Of a stretch of DNA of 64,000 nt, positions 39,901-53,800 are shown in pieces. Below the pieces are notes generated by a model that saw only the letters and a program-made list of their open reading frames with translations, was not told the origin of the DNA and searched no databases. The position numbers were made by a program, and so were the translations under genes. The stretch comes from Sapria himalayana. Taxonomy: Eukaryota; Streptophyta; Magnoliopsida; Malpighiales; Rafflesiaceae. The DNA lies in assembly GCA_029783825.1 (NCBI GenBank), contig JAREIK010008112.1:61280-125279 (forward strand), written 5' to 3'. How positions within the stretch are numbered: the first letter of the stretch is position 1; each line of letters starts with the position of its first letter.

Positions 39901-40859
39901 TAATTTCTATAAATTATATTTTCTAACTCAATTTATTTTGTAATTAATATTTATATATAAATAAACAAATAAATAATTAAAATGAATATTTAAAATTCTA
40001 ATTAAAAAAAATGAGATTTATTATTTATTATTTAGGGATGCCGGTTTAATTTAAATTATATCTATCTCACTAATAATTTATTTTCTAATTAATATTTCTA
40101 TAAAATAAATTGATAAATATTTAAAATTAAAATTTAAAATTAAACTGAATAAAAATTAAAATCAGATTTATGATTTATTATTAATGTATACCAATTTAAT
40201 GGTTTAAGTATTTAGAGGTTTTGTCATTAGGAGTTTAGCGATTTATGTTTTTAGGCTTTTAGTGGTTTATAGGTTTTATTTAAAAAAATAAAATAACAAA
40301 AAAATGTTTATTATTTTTTATCATTTTCATAGGTTATAACATTTGAAAATATAATAATATTTAAAATTTTTTGAAATTTTAATACAATATTTTGTTATAA
40401 TAATTTTAATAATTATATATCATATAAATTCAATATAGATAATTTTATTGATAGATATTATAATAATGATCAAAAATTAAATTTATAAACTATTACTATT
40501 AAGATAGATAATAATTAAAAAATATATATAAAACCGAAATTGATTCAAAATTAAAGTAACTTATATTACTTGATAATAATTTTTAATTTTTAAATTTATA
40601 CATCTTTTATAAGGGTATAATTTTATTAGATTAATAATATATTATTTAAATTATATTTGTCCCCCTCATAATTTTTTTTGTAAAAAAATTATAAAATAAA
40701 TACACTAATAAATAATTAAAATGAATATTTAAAATTATAATAAATCGCAATAAAAATTAGATTTATTAATTATTAAGTAGTATTTAGCGGTTTAATGGTT
40801 TATGTATTTAGGCATTACAGGGTTTAGGAGTTTACTAATTTAATTTTATATGCATTTAG
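36999..40859 (+). repeat. Satellite array, + orientation, up to the hAT insertion
   Basis: Palindromes near 37331, 37909, 38509, 39109 and 40332. The region 37000-39640 is collinear with 47940-50590 (offset about 10,950 bp) and, unit by unit, with 18102-19899. A deletion near 39640-39660 removes one palindrome. The last 8 bp (40852-40859) are the left target duplication of the hAT element. No gene is visible. Confidence 0.92.
40852..40859. repeat. hAT target-site duplication, left
   Basis: GCATTTAG, part of the octamer block of the satellite unit. The right copy at 43976-43983 reads GCATTGAG (7 of 8 identical). Joining the flanks recreates the normal unit sequence seen uninterrupted near 51910. 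Confidence 0.88.
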
Positions 40860-42999
40860 TATGGTTGCTCACAGGACTCGGAGATTCGCAACCCGACATG
40901 AAGTCTTGTCCCGAAAGAATCGGGACTGACAAAATCCGTTGACTTTGACTTTTCTCGTCCCGTTCTCTCACGTATTTTTTCTTTTGGGATGGTTTCGAAT
41001 CTTAAGCAATATCCATCCCAAGAACCGTCTCATCCTAAAAAACCAATACTAGAATTAGGAATATATATATATATATAACATGAAGATGCCACCAATTCCG
41101 CTACTGCCCGTCATATTCCGACGCACCTATTGCTATTCCAACGAGTTCCAGGCTGCCTCACGTCGTTCCAGCCATGTTCAAGTAGGTCCAGCCCTTGTCC
41201 GTCACATTTCTGGTTGGCTCCTCCATGTCTCAGATGCCACCAGCCTTTTGGTTTGCTTTTCTAATGAGAATTGAGTGATTAATTAATATTATTATGTGTC
41301 TTAGTCAATTTTGTTGAGTATTGGTTGTGGTGGTGTGGTTCGGCCGAATCAGTGGGCTGAATGTGTTACACTCAGTTTTGTAGAGCTTGCTTGTTTGAAA
41401 TATTTATATGTAATTATGCTTAACATATCATATTAATTAATGGCAATGCTGATGTCATAATCCAGCGGTAAACGAAAGATATAATAAATTAAAGATGATC
41501 ACATCTCAAATGATCAAAGTACTGGTAAATCAATCATCATTTTTTCACGAACCCTCCTATTGTTACGGTAGGTTCTTCAATTCCAATTGTAAAAGAAAGT
41601 CAAGGTACATCTGAACCTCAAGCTCATAAAAAGTATATGTCTGCTGTTTGGGAAACTTATGAGATATTAGTTGATTCAGAGGGAAATGAAACTGGTAGGG
41701 CAGTTTGTATATGGTGCATAAAAGAATACTTGGCAAAAAGTGATCAAGGTACTTCTAATTTATGGAAATACTTGAGAAAGACTTGTAGGAAATTTCAACA
41801 CAAAAAAGAATTAATAGAAGCTCACAAAGGTAAAGACAAGTCACAATCTTTGTTGAGTTTCACTAAAGGTACTAGTTCAGAGGATAACAAATTAATTTGT
41901 TGGCAATTTGATCAACAACTAGTTAGGGAGGCTTTGGTGAAAATGATCATAAAAGATTAATTTCCTTTTTGTTTTGTTGAGAGGGATGAGTTTAAAAAGT
42001 TTTGTGAAGTTAGTGTGCCTCAATTTATAATTCCATCTAAGCACCCCACACAGAGGGATTGTTTTTCTTTGTTTGTGAAGGAAAAGAAAAAATTATTTGA
42101 TACCATATCATCTCATTGTTGTAGAGTTTCATTAACTACCGACACTTGGACTACCATTCAAAATTTGACTTATAAATGTTTGTCTATTCATTTCATTGAT
42201 TCTTATTGGAATATGCATAAAAGGCTTTTGAACTTTTGTGTAATTAAAAGTCATTCTGGAGTTAATATTATAAATGCTATTGAGTTTTGCATGAATCAAT
42301 GGGGTTTGAGAAAGTTGATGTGCATTACTGTTGACAATGCATCAAATAATGATGTTGCAGTCGAACAATTGAAAAAAAGGCTTGTGAAGAAAAGTGTGGT
42401 ACCTTTGACTGGCGAGCATTTTCATATGAGATGTTGTTCTTATATCCTAAACTTAATTGTCAGAGATGGCATTGTAGTAGTTGACGGTGCTATTCAAAAA
42501 ATTAGAGGTGTGGTGAAATATGTGAGGAGCAGTCCTATAAGACTAGATATGTTTAAGTTTGTGTTGAAGAAGCAAACGTGACATATAGATCTTCATTGCA
42601 ATTAGAATGTCCTACAAGATGGAATTTAACTTATTTGATGCTACAAATTAATATAAAATATCAAAAAGAATTTGATAAGTTGGAGGACAAAGACAAAAGG
42701 TTTTTGAAGGAGTTTGGTTCAAACGTAGAATTGATTTTGATCTTCTAAACCGGTGGAAGGTAAATGAGATTAGGTATCCTTCTTTGGAAAATGTAGCAAA
42801 GGATGTATTTGCTATCCAAGCATCTACTATGGCCTACGAATCTACATTTAGCATTGGGGGAGAACTTTAGATAAATTTAGGAGTTCTTTAACACCTATTA
42901 CATCTGAAGTTCTCATATGTCTACAAGATTGGTTGAGAAGCTCAAACAAACCTATTGAAATTGAACAATTAGTTCATGACCTTGATGATAATGAATCAG

Positions 43000-43090
43000 G
43001 TTAGTATACAAATCTTGTAAATTTTAATTTCACTTTTACTTATTTTATTCATTCAATTTAATTAAAATATGGTCCAATTACAATTTTCAG
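43000..43090 (+). other. Probable transposase intron 1
   Basis: Donor CAG|GTTAGT and acceptor TTTTCAG|AGG bound an AT-rich 91-nt segment. Splicing joins the C-terminal acidic region in frame to the exon 43091-43167. The size and base composition are typical of plant introns. Confidence 0.65.
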
Positions 43091-43167
43091 AGGGGTCACA
43101 AGATCCAAATATTCTTCCAACTATAGTTGGCGAACTAAATTTGAATGGGTGTATTAAATTTTATAAG

Positions 43168-43256
43168 GTAATATTTTGTTTTTTTATTGCTATTCCATCT
43201 TAGAAATTCATGTCTACATGATTAACACGTTTTCATATTTGGTTCTCCTTCTACAG
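43168..43256 (+). other. Probable transposase intron 2
   Basis: Donor AAG|GTAATAT and acceptor CTTCTACAG|TGG bound 89 nt. Splicing extends the reading frame by eight codons (WRKRREDL) to a TAG at 43281-43283. Confidence 0.6.
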
Positions 43257-43975
43257 TGGAGGAAGAGAAGGGAGGACTTGTAGAAGAGATAATTAATTGG
43301 GTTTGGATTTTTGTTGCTGTTCTGGGACGAACCTTTGAAATGATAATTATCATTGTTGTTATTAGTTGTATTTTTTTTGTTATATTAAGCTGCCTAATTT
43401 TAGCAATTACTTAAGTAGTAATTGATGCTACCAATGTTTGTGGTCATCTTTAGCTATTCCTTAATATTTTAAGTAATTGTTTAAAAAATGTAGTATTGCT
43501 ATTATGGTTAACTTTCACTCGGCGGAACAAAGCAAACTTGTGAAAAAACAAAGAACCAAATTAAGCACACAACTCGGTCCCATTCTATTTAACATTTCTA
43601 TCCTTTTCTGCACATCAAAGCTTTTGACAAGGTAATGGAACTCGTTTGTGGTATTCAGCCTATTTGACAAAACAAAATTGTCCCAAATTGAGTTTGAAAG
43701 ATACATAACTAAGGAATGATAAATGGTACAACAAAAGGTTTCGACATGAACTAACTTAGCCGGTTTGAAGAAAATAAATTAAAAAAATATGTCTAAAATA
43801 GGTTCCGTCCCGGAACCATTTTATCCTACCCAAAATCCCCGATCTTCGTCCCATCCTGTCCCAATATTTTCAACCTATGGGACTGAGTCTGGATCTTCAA
43901 AAAAAAATCTCCGAACTATGGGAAGGGACTGGAGATTTGTAATCCCCATCCCATCCCGTCCCATGAGCACCCCTA

Positions 43976-43983
43976 GCATTGAG
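43976..43983. repeat. hAT target-site duplication, right
   Basis: GCATTGAG, differing by one base from the left copy GCATTTAG. The TTT of the left copy is the expected satellite sequence, so this copy carries the mutation. Confidence 0.85.
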
Positions 43984-44797
43984 TGGTTTATAGGTTTTAT
44001 TTAAAAAATAAAATAACAAAAAATTTATTCTTATTATTTTTTGATATTTTCAAAGGTTATAACCTTTGAAAATATAATAATTTTTAAATTTTTTTCAAAT
44101 GTGAATACAATATTTAGTTATACTAATCATTATATTTATATATTATATAAATTCAATATAAACAATTTTATTGATAAATATTCTAATAATAATCAAAAAA
44201 TAAATTAATAATCCATTAATAATAAGAAATATATTAATTAAAATATAATTACAAAACTAAAAATGATTCAGAAGCAAAGAAAAATATATTACTATATAAT
44301 AATTTTTTGTTTTTGAATTTTTTCTTCTTTTAATAAGTTTATCTATATTTTTTTAATGAAAAATAATTTATATAAATTATATTTCTCTAACTCATAATTT
44401 ATTTTGTAATTAATATTTATATATAAATAAACAAATAAATAATTAAAATGAATATTTAAAATTATAATGAAAAAAAATGAGATTTATCTTTTATTATTTA
44501 TTATTTAGGGATACCAGTTTAATTTAAATTAGATCCATCTCACTAATAATTTATTTTGTAATTAATATTTCTATAAAAATAAATTGATAAATAATTAAAA
44601 TAAAAATTTTAAATTATACTGAATAAAAATTATAATGAGATTTAAGATTTATTATTATTGTATACCAGTTTAATAGTTTAAGTATTTAAAGGTTTTGTTG
44701 TTATGAGTTTAGCGATTTATGTTTTTAGGCTTTTAGTTGTTTTTAGGTTTTATATAAAAAAATAAAATAACAAAAAAAATTTCTATAATTTATTATC

Positions 44798-44825
44798 ATT
44801 TTCATAGGTTATAACCTATGAAAAT
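44798..44825. repeat. Perfect 28-bp palindrome with paired substitutions
   Basis: The core GGTTATAACC is flanked by CATA on the left and TATG on the right. In the usual unit the flanks are CAAA and TTTG. Several relatives (for example 55530 and 57950) carry only the left change, so their dyad is imperfect; here both arms match. Confidence 0.85.
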
Positions 44826-47800
44826 ATTTTAATATTTACAATTTTTTGAAATGTGAATACAATATTTAGTTTTAATATTATTAGTAATTATATATCATAT
44901 AAATTCAATATAAACAATTTTATTGATAGATAATATAATAATGATCAAAAATTAAATTAATAAACTATTAATAAAAAGATATATTAAAAATTTTACTGGA
45001 TAATAATTTTTAATTTTTAAATTATTACTTCTTTTATATCCGTATATTTTTTTTATTAAAAATAAATTAATTAAAATATATTTGTCACATTCATACTTTA
45101 TTTTGTAATAAATATTTCAATAAAAATAAAATAATAAATAATTAAAATGAATATTTAGAATTATAATAAATAGAAATAAAAATTAGATTTATTAATTATT
45201 TAGTAGTATATAGCATTTTAATGGTTTATGTATTTATGCATTATGGGGTTAAGGAGTTTACTGATTTAACTGTGTATGCATTTAGTGATTTATAGTTTTT
45301 ATTTAAGAAAAAAATAAAAAAAATTTATTTTTATTATATTTTGATATTTTCAAAGTTTATAACCTTTGAAAATATAATAATTTTTAAATTTTTTTCAAAA
45401 GTGAATAAATATTTATTTATAATAATCATAATAATTATATACATATAAATTCGATATAAACAATTTTATTGATAGATATTCTAATAATTATCAAAAATTA
45501 AATTAAAAATCTATAATGAATAAGATTAATATTACTTAAAATATAAAATCAAAACCTAAAATGTTTTAAGAGCAAAGCAAAATATATTACTTAATAATAA
45601 TTATTTGTTTTTAAATTTTTATTCTTTTTATAAGCTTATCTATTTTTTGATGAAAAACAATTTTTATAAATAATATTTTTAACTCATAATTTATTTTATA
45701 ATTAATATATATATATATATATAACTAAACAATCAAAATGAATTTTTTAAATTAAAATGAAAAGAAATAAAAATGAGATTTATTAATTATTATTCACGGG
45801 TTACCTTTTTAAACGATTATCTATATAGGGGTATCAAGATTTTGTAGTTTAGTGTTTTAAGTGTTTAGGCATTTAGTGATGTATAGGTTTTATTTAAATA
45901 ATGAAATAATAAAAAAATATTTTTTTTTGTTTTTTCACATGTTCAAAGGTTATAATCTTTGAAAATATAATAATTTTAAAATTTTTTTCAAAAGTGAATT
46001 CAATATTTAGTTATAATAATTATTAAATTTATATATCATATAAATTAATTATACATATATTTATCGATAAATATTATAATAATGATCAAAAAATAAATTA
46101 ATAATCTATTATTAATAAGTTAGATATCAATTAAAATATAATTACAAAACCTAAAATGATTCAGAAACAAAGTAAAATATATTACTATATAATAATTTTT
46201 TGTGAATTTTTTTCTTCTTTTAATAAGTTTATCTATATTTTTTTTGTTGAAAAATAATTTATATAAATTATATTTTCTAACTTATAATTTATTTTGTATT
46301 TAATATTTATATAAAAATATACATATAAATAATTAAAATGAATTTTTAAAATTATAATGAAAAAAATAATAATGACATTTATTATTTATTATTTAGGATA
46401 TACATGTTTAAAAAAATTTATCTATTTAGGGTTTTCGAGATTAAATAGTTATTGATTTAAGTATTTAGGCATTTAATGGTTTATTGCTTTTATCTAAACA
46501 ATGAAATAACAAAAAATTTCTTTTGATATTTTTTCAAAATTTAAAATGTCATAACATTTGAAAATATAATAATTTTAAAATTTTTTAAAAATGTGAATAT
46601 AATATTTAGTAATAATAATTATTATAACTATATATAATATAAAAAAAATATAAACAATTTATTGATAAATATTATATCAATTATCAAAAAATAAATTAAT
46701 ATACTATTATTAATATGATAGATATAAATTAAAATATAATTAAAAAAACTAAAATTATACAAAATCAAAGTAAAATTTTTTAATAAATAAATAATTTTTT
46801 TTTGTATTTGTATCATTTTATATGCTTATATATTTTTTTGACGAAATATATATTATATAAATTATATTTGTATCACTCATTATTTATTTTGTAATTAATA
46901 TTCTTATAAATTATTTAAATTATATTTAAGGTTTACGAGTTTAAAGGTTTAGGTATTTAGGGGCTTCGGGGTTTAGTAGTTTAGAGATTTATGTATTTAG
47001 GCATTTAATGGTTTATAAGTTTTATTTAAACAATGATATAACAAAAAATATATTTTTGTTATTTTTTCTCATTTTTGAAGGTTATAACCTTTTAAAATAT
47101 AATAATTTTTAATTTTTTTCAAATGTAAATATAATATTTAGTTATAATAATCTTAATAATTATAAGTCATTTAACTTCAATATAAATAATTAGATTTCGA
47201 GATATTATAATAATGATCAAAAAAAATTTAATAAACAATTATTAATAAGATAGATATTATTTAAAATATATTTGCTAAATCTAAATTTATTCAAAAATAA
47301 AGTAAAATATATTACTTAATAATAATTTTTTTAATCTTTTGCTTTTTTTATAACTTTATATTTTTGTTATTATAAATAAATTATTTAAATTAATTTTTCT
47401 TTCTCATAATTTATTTTGTAATTTATAATTCTATAATAATAAACTAATAAATAATTAAAATAATTATTTAAAATTATAATGAATACAAATAAAAATGAGA
47501 TTTATTATTTATTATTCAGGATATACAGGTTTAATGATTTAAGTATTTTAGGTGTTTTTGGGATTAGGAGTTTAGTGATTTAAGTGTTTATAGCTTTAGT
47601 GATTTATAGTTATTATCTAAAGAATTAAAAAACAAAAAATTTAATTTTTTGAATTTTTTTAATTTTTGATGGTTGTAACCTTTGAAAATATAATAATTTT
47701 AAATTTATTAAATGTGAATATAATATTTAGTTATAATAATATTAATAATTATATATAATGTAAACTAAATATAAATAATTTTATTAATAGATAATATAAT

Positions 47801-50800
47801 AATGATCAATAAATAAATTAAAAAACTATTATTAATAAAAATGATATAATTTAAAATATAATTGTAGAATCTAAAATGATACAAAATCAAAATAAGATAT
47901 ATTACTAAATAATAATTTCTTATTTTAAAAATTTTGCCTCATTTTATAAGCATATATATTTTTTTGATGAAAAATAAATTATTTAAATTATATCTGTCTC
48001 ACTTATAATTTATTTTGTAATTAATATTTCTATAAATATAAATTGATAAATAATTAAAATGAATATTTAGAATTATAATGAATACTAATAAAAAGAGATT
48101 TATGATTTATTATTTAGGGTATACCTATTTAATGATTTAAGTTTTTTGTGGTTTTGGGGTTAAGGAGTTTATTTCTTTATATGTTTGGACATTTAGGTGC
48201 TTATAGGTTTTATTTAATCAATGAAATAACAAAAAATTTATTTTTATGAATTTTCGTGATTTTCAAAGGTTATTACCTTTGAAAATGTAATAATTTTAAA
48301 TTTTTCTAAAATATGAATGCAATACTTATTTAAATTAATCTTAATAATTATATTTGATGTAAATTTAATATAAAATATTTTATTAATATATATTATTATA
48401 ATGATCGAAAAATAAATTAATAAACTATTATTAATAAGATAGATATTAATTAAAATATATTTGCAGAACCCTAAATAATTCAAAATCAAAGTAAATTATA
48501 TTACTAAATAAAATTTTAAATTTTTGAAATTTTGTTTATTTTTATAAGCTTATATTTTTTTCATAAAAAAATAATCTATTTAAATTATATGTCTTACTCA
48601 TTATTTATTTTGTAATTAATATTTCTATAAAAATAAACTAAAAAATAATTAAAATGAATATTTAAAATTATAATGAATACAAATAAAAATTAAATTTATT
48701 ATTATTATTATTTAGGTTATATAGGTTTAATGGTTTAAGTATTTAGGGGGTTTTGGGGTTAAGGAGTCTAGATATTTAAATGATTAGGCATTTAGTGGGT
48801 TATAAGTTTTATTTAAATAATAAAATAATAAAAAAATTATTTTTGTGATTTTTTATCATTTTTGAAGTTTATAACCTTTGAAAATATAATAATTTTTAAA
48901 TTTTTTTCAAATGTAAATATAATATTTAGTTATAATAATCTTAATATTTATAAGACATTTAAATTCAATATAAGTAATATTATTGATAGATATTATAATA
49001 ATGATCAAAAAATAAATTAATAAACTATTATTAAATAGATTGATAGCAATAAAAATATAAATGCAAAACCTATAATGATTCAAAGTCAAAGTAAAATATA
49101 TACTAAATGATAATTTTTTGTTTTTAAATTTTTACTTCTTTTTATAAGCTTGTATTTATTTTTTGATTAAAAATAAATTATTAAATTATATTTGCCACAC
49201 TCTTTATTTATTTTGCAATTAATATTTCTATAAAAAATAAACTAATAAATAATTAAAATCAATATTTAAAATTATACTGAATACAAATTAAAATGAGATT
49301 TATGATTTATTTAATATGGTATACCGGTTTAATGGATTGTTAATTTAGGGATTTTGTCATTTAGGAGTTTAGCAATTTATGTTTTTAGGCATTTAGTGGT
49401 TTATAGTTTTTATTTATATAATAAAAATAATTTTTTTTTTGATTTTATCTGATTTTCAAAGGTTATAACCTTTAAAAATAAAATAATTTTTAAAATTTTT
49501 TGAAATGTGAATACCATGTATAATTATATTAATCTTACTAATTATATTTCATATAAATTCAATATAAATAATTTTAATGATAGATAGTATAATAATGATG
49601 AATAATTAAATTAATAAATTATTATTAATAATATAAATATTAATTAAAATATATTTACATAACACAAAATGATTCAAAATCAAATCAAAAAATATTACTA
49701 AATAATAATACTTAATTTTCAAATATTTCCTTCTTTTTATAAGCTTATATTTTTTATTGATTAAAAATAAATTATTTAAATAATATATGTCTCACTCAAA
49801 ATATTTTTTGTAATTAATTTTTCAAAAAGATTAAACGATAAATAATTAAAATGAATATTTAAAATTATAATAAATAGAAATAAAAATGAGATTTATTATT
49901 TATTAAGTAGTAAATTGCTGTTAAAAGGTTTATGTATTTTGGGGTTTTGGAGTCTATGAGCTTACTGATTTAAGTAAGTAAGCATTTAATGATCTATATG
50001 TTTTTATTTAAAAATGAAATAACAAAAAATTTATTTTTATTATATTATCTCATTTTTTAAGCTTAAAACCTTAGAAAATATAATAATTTTTAAATTTCTT
50101 TTCAAAAGTGAATACAATATATATTTATAATAATCATAATAATTATATATCATATAATTCAATATAAACAATTTTATTGATATATATTCTAATACTTATC
50201 AAAAAATAAATTAAAAATCTATTATGAATAAGATTGATATTACTTAAAATATAATATCAAAACCTAAAATGATTCAAAAGCAAAGCAAAATATATCTCTA
50301 AATAATAATTATTTATTTTTAAATTTTTATGATTTTTATAAGCTTATCTATTTTTTGATGAAAAATATTTTTAATAAATTATATTTTTAACTCATAATTT
50401 ATTTTATAATTAATATATATATATATAAATATAAAACTAAACAATCAAAATTAATTTTTTAAATTATAATGAAAACAAATAAAAATGAGATTTATTAATT
50501 ATTATTTAGGGTATACCGGTTTAAAGGATTATCTATATAGGGGTATCGGGATTTTGTAGTTTAGTGATTTAAGTGCTTAGACATTTAATGGTGTATAGGT
50601 TTTATTTAAACAATGAATTAACAAAAAAAATTATTTTTTTTATTTTTTGCCATTTTCAAATGTTATAATCTTTGAAAATATAATAATTTTAAAATTTTTT
50701 CAAAATGGAATACTATATTTATTTATAATAATATTTATATTTATATATCATATAAATTCAATATAAACATTTTTATTGAAAAATATTCTAATAATGATTA

Positions 50801-53800
50801 AAAAATAAATTAATAAAATATAATTAATAAGATAGATATCAATTAAAATATAATTAAAAATCCTAAAATGATTCTGAAGCAAAGCGAAAATATATTACAA
50901 TATAATAATTTTTTGTTTTGAAATTTGTTTTTAAAAATTTATCTATATTTTTTTTGATTAAAAATAATTTATATAAATTATATTTGTTTAACTTATAATT
51001 TATTTTGTAATTAATATTTATATAAAAATATCCAAATAAATAATTAAAAAGAATATTTAAAATTATAATGAAAAAAATGAGTTTTATTATTTATTATTTA
51101 GGGTATACCAGTTTAATTTAAATTATATCTGTCTAACTAATAATTTATTTTGTAATTAATATTTCTATAAAAATAAACTGATAAATAATTAAAATACAAA
51201 TTTAAAATTAAAATGAAATTTCTGATTTATTATTAATGTATACTAGTTTAATTGTTTAAGTATTTAGAGGTTTTGTCATTTAGAAGTATAGTGATTTATG
51301 TTTTTAGGCATTTAGTGGTTTATAGGTTTTATTTAAATAATAAAATAACGAAAAAATTTTGTAATTTTTTCTCATTTTCATAGGTCATAACTTTTGAAAA
51401 TATAATAATATTTAACATTTTTTGAAAAGTGAATATAATATTTAGTAATGATAATATTATTAATTATATATCATATAAATTCAAAATAAACAATTGTATT
51501 ACTATATATTATAATAATGATTAAAAATTAAATTAATAAACTATTAATAATAATATAGATATTAATAAAAAAATATTTACAAAACTTAAATTGATTCAAA
51601 ATTAAAGTAAAATATATTACTTAATAATAATTTTTAATTTTAAATTTTTACTTATTTTATAAGCATAGATACTATTATTGATTAAAAATAAATTATTTAA
51701 ATTATATTTCTCACACTCATAATTTATTTTGTAATAAATATTTTTATAGAAATAAACTAATAAATAATTAAAATAAATATTTAGAATTATAATAAATAGA
51801 AATAAAAATTAGATTTATTAATTATTAAGTAGTATATAGCAGTTTAATGGTTTATTTATTTAGGCATTACGAGGTTTAAAAGTTTACTAATTTAACCATG
51901 TATGCATTTAGTGGTTATAGGTTTTATTTAAAAAATAAATAAACAAAAAATTTATTTTTATTATTTTTTGATATTTTCAAATGTTATAACCTTTGAAATA
52001 TAATAATTTTTAAATTTTTTTAAAAAGTGAATTCAATATTTAGTTATAATAATCATTATATTTATATTTCATATAAATTCAATATAAATAATTTTATTGA
52101 TATATATTCTAATAATGATCAAAAATTAAATTAATAATCTATTATTAATAAGATAGATATCAATTAAAATATAATTACAAAACCTAAAATGAATCAAAAG
52201 GAAAGCAAAATATATTACTATATAATAAATTTTTTTTTTGAAATTTTTTTTTCTTTTTATAAGTTTATTTATATTTTTTGATGAAAAATAATTTATATAA
52301 ATTTTATTTGTCTAACTCATAATTTATATTGTAATTAATATTTAATAAAAATAAACGAATAAATAATTAAAATGAATATTTTAAATAATAATTGAAAAAA
52401 AATATTGAGATTTATTATTTATTATTTAGGGTATACCAGTTTAAAAGGATTATCTATTTAGGGTTTTCTAAATTTAGGAGTTATTGATTTAAGTGTTTCA
52501 TCATTTAGTAGTTTATAGGATTTATTTAAACAATGAAATAACAAAAAAATTATTTTTGATATATTCTCACATTTTCAAAGGTTATAACATTAGAAAATAT
52601 AATAATTTTAAATTTTTTTAAAAATGTGAATACAATAATTAGTAATAAGAATCATTATAATTATATATAATATAAACTAAATATAAACAATTTTATTGAT
52701 AGATATGATATTAATTATCAAAAAATAAATTAATATGCTATTATTAATATGATAGATATAAATTAAAATATAATTAAAAAATATTAAATTATTCAAAATC
52801 AAAGAAAAATTTATTACCAAATAATAATTTTTGTTTTTTAGTTTTTGCTTCATTTTATAAGCTTATATTTTTTTTTGATGAAAAATAAATTATTTAAATT
52901 ATATTTAAGGTTTACTGGTTTAAAATTTTAAATGTTTAGGGTCTTTTGTGTTTAGGAGTTTATAGATTTAAGTGTTTAGGCATTTAGTGGTCTATAAGTT
53001 TTATTTAAACAATGATATAAAAAAATTTATTTTTATTTTTTTTTGTAATTTTTGAAGGTTATAACCTTTGAAAATATAAAAATTACTAAATTTTTTTCAA
53101 ATGTAAATATAATATTTATTTATAATAATCTTAATAAATATAAGTCATTTAAATTCAATATAAATAATCACATTGCTAGATATTATAATAATGATCAATA
53201 AATAAATTAATAAACTATTATTAATAAGATAGATATTATTAAAAATATAATTACAAAATCTAAATTTATTCAAAATAAAAGTATATATTACTAAATAATA
53301 ATTTTTTTTAATATTTTGTTTTTTTTATAAGTTTATATTTTTGTTATTAAAAATAAATTTTTTAAATTATATTTGTCTTCCTCATAAATTATTTTGTAAT
53401 TTATTATTCTATAAAAATAAACTAATAATTAATTAAAATAAATATTTAAAATTATAATAAATACTAATAAAATTGAAATTTATTATTTATTATTCAGTAT
53501 ATACAAGTTTAATGGTTTTAGTATTTAGGTATTTTGGAGTTTAGTAATTTAAGTGTTTATGCCTTAAGTGATTTTATCTAATTTTTGAATGTTATAACCT
53601 TCGAAAATATAATAATTTTTAATTTTTTTTAAATGTGAATATAATATTTAGTTATAATAATCTTGATAATTATATATAATGTAAAATCAATATAAATAAT
53701 TTTATTAATAGATATTATAATAATGATCATTAAATAAATTAATAAACTATTATTAATTAGAATGATATAAATTAAAATATAATTGCAAAATCTAAAATTT

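Larger units (their letters stand above)
41637..43283 (+). pseudogene. Decayed Ac/RICESLEEPER-type hAT transposase
   Basis: The intact family protein cuts and pastes the element in the nucleus. Segment 1 (41637-41957; the frame is open upstream to about 41530) holds a BED zinc finger with Cys24 and Cys27, GTSNLW at 38-43 and Cys50, but Tyr45 where the family usually has His. A TAA at 41958-41960 breaks the frame, which then resumes in the same phase. Segment 2 (to 42581) has the first two catalytic Asp residues, in TTDTW (42141-42143) and TVDNASNN (42333-42335). A frameshift follows, leading to CPTRWNLTYLML. Most of the middle RNase-H insertion domain is deleted near 42735. The C-terminal dimerisation domain (DLLNRWK, ESTFSIGG, LICLQDWLR) holds the third acid, Glu at 42838-42840, with another 1-base loss at about 42860. 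Probable introns are 43000-43090 and 43168-43256, with the stop at 43281-43283. It cannot encode a working enzyme. Confidence 0.93.
40860..43975 (+). mobile_element. hAT-superfamily DNA transposon, 3.1 kb, non-functional
   Basis: Ends TATGGTTGCTCA and, on the other strand, TAGGGGTGCTCA: 10 of 12 bases match as terminal inverted repeats. An 8-bp target duplication flanks it, as is standard for hAT. Both subterminal regions are rich in GTCCC/GGGAC-type motifs (40910-40970 and 43800-43965), typical of transposase-binding regions in this superfamily. It carries one transposase gene on the plus strand, of the Ac/RICESLEEPER type, broken by point mutations and an internal deletion. The region 40980-41530 is non-coding as far as I can see, apart from a 64-codon frame at 41080-41274 with no recognised similarity. 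It occurs once in the window. Confidence 0.93.

Noticed and set aside
41080..41274. 64-codon frame near the left end of the hAT element
   Set aside because: It lies in the GC-richer 5' region of the transposon, shows no recognised motif and is not in frame with the transposase; more likely untranslated.
43515..43706. 63-codon minus-strand frame in the hAT 3' region
   Set aside because: No recognisable motif, and it is antisense within the non-coding part of the element.
43789..44004. 71-codon frame at the hAT right end
   Set aside because: It crosses the subterminal CCC-rich repeats, the terminal inverted repeat and the satellite; not a gene.
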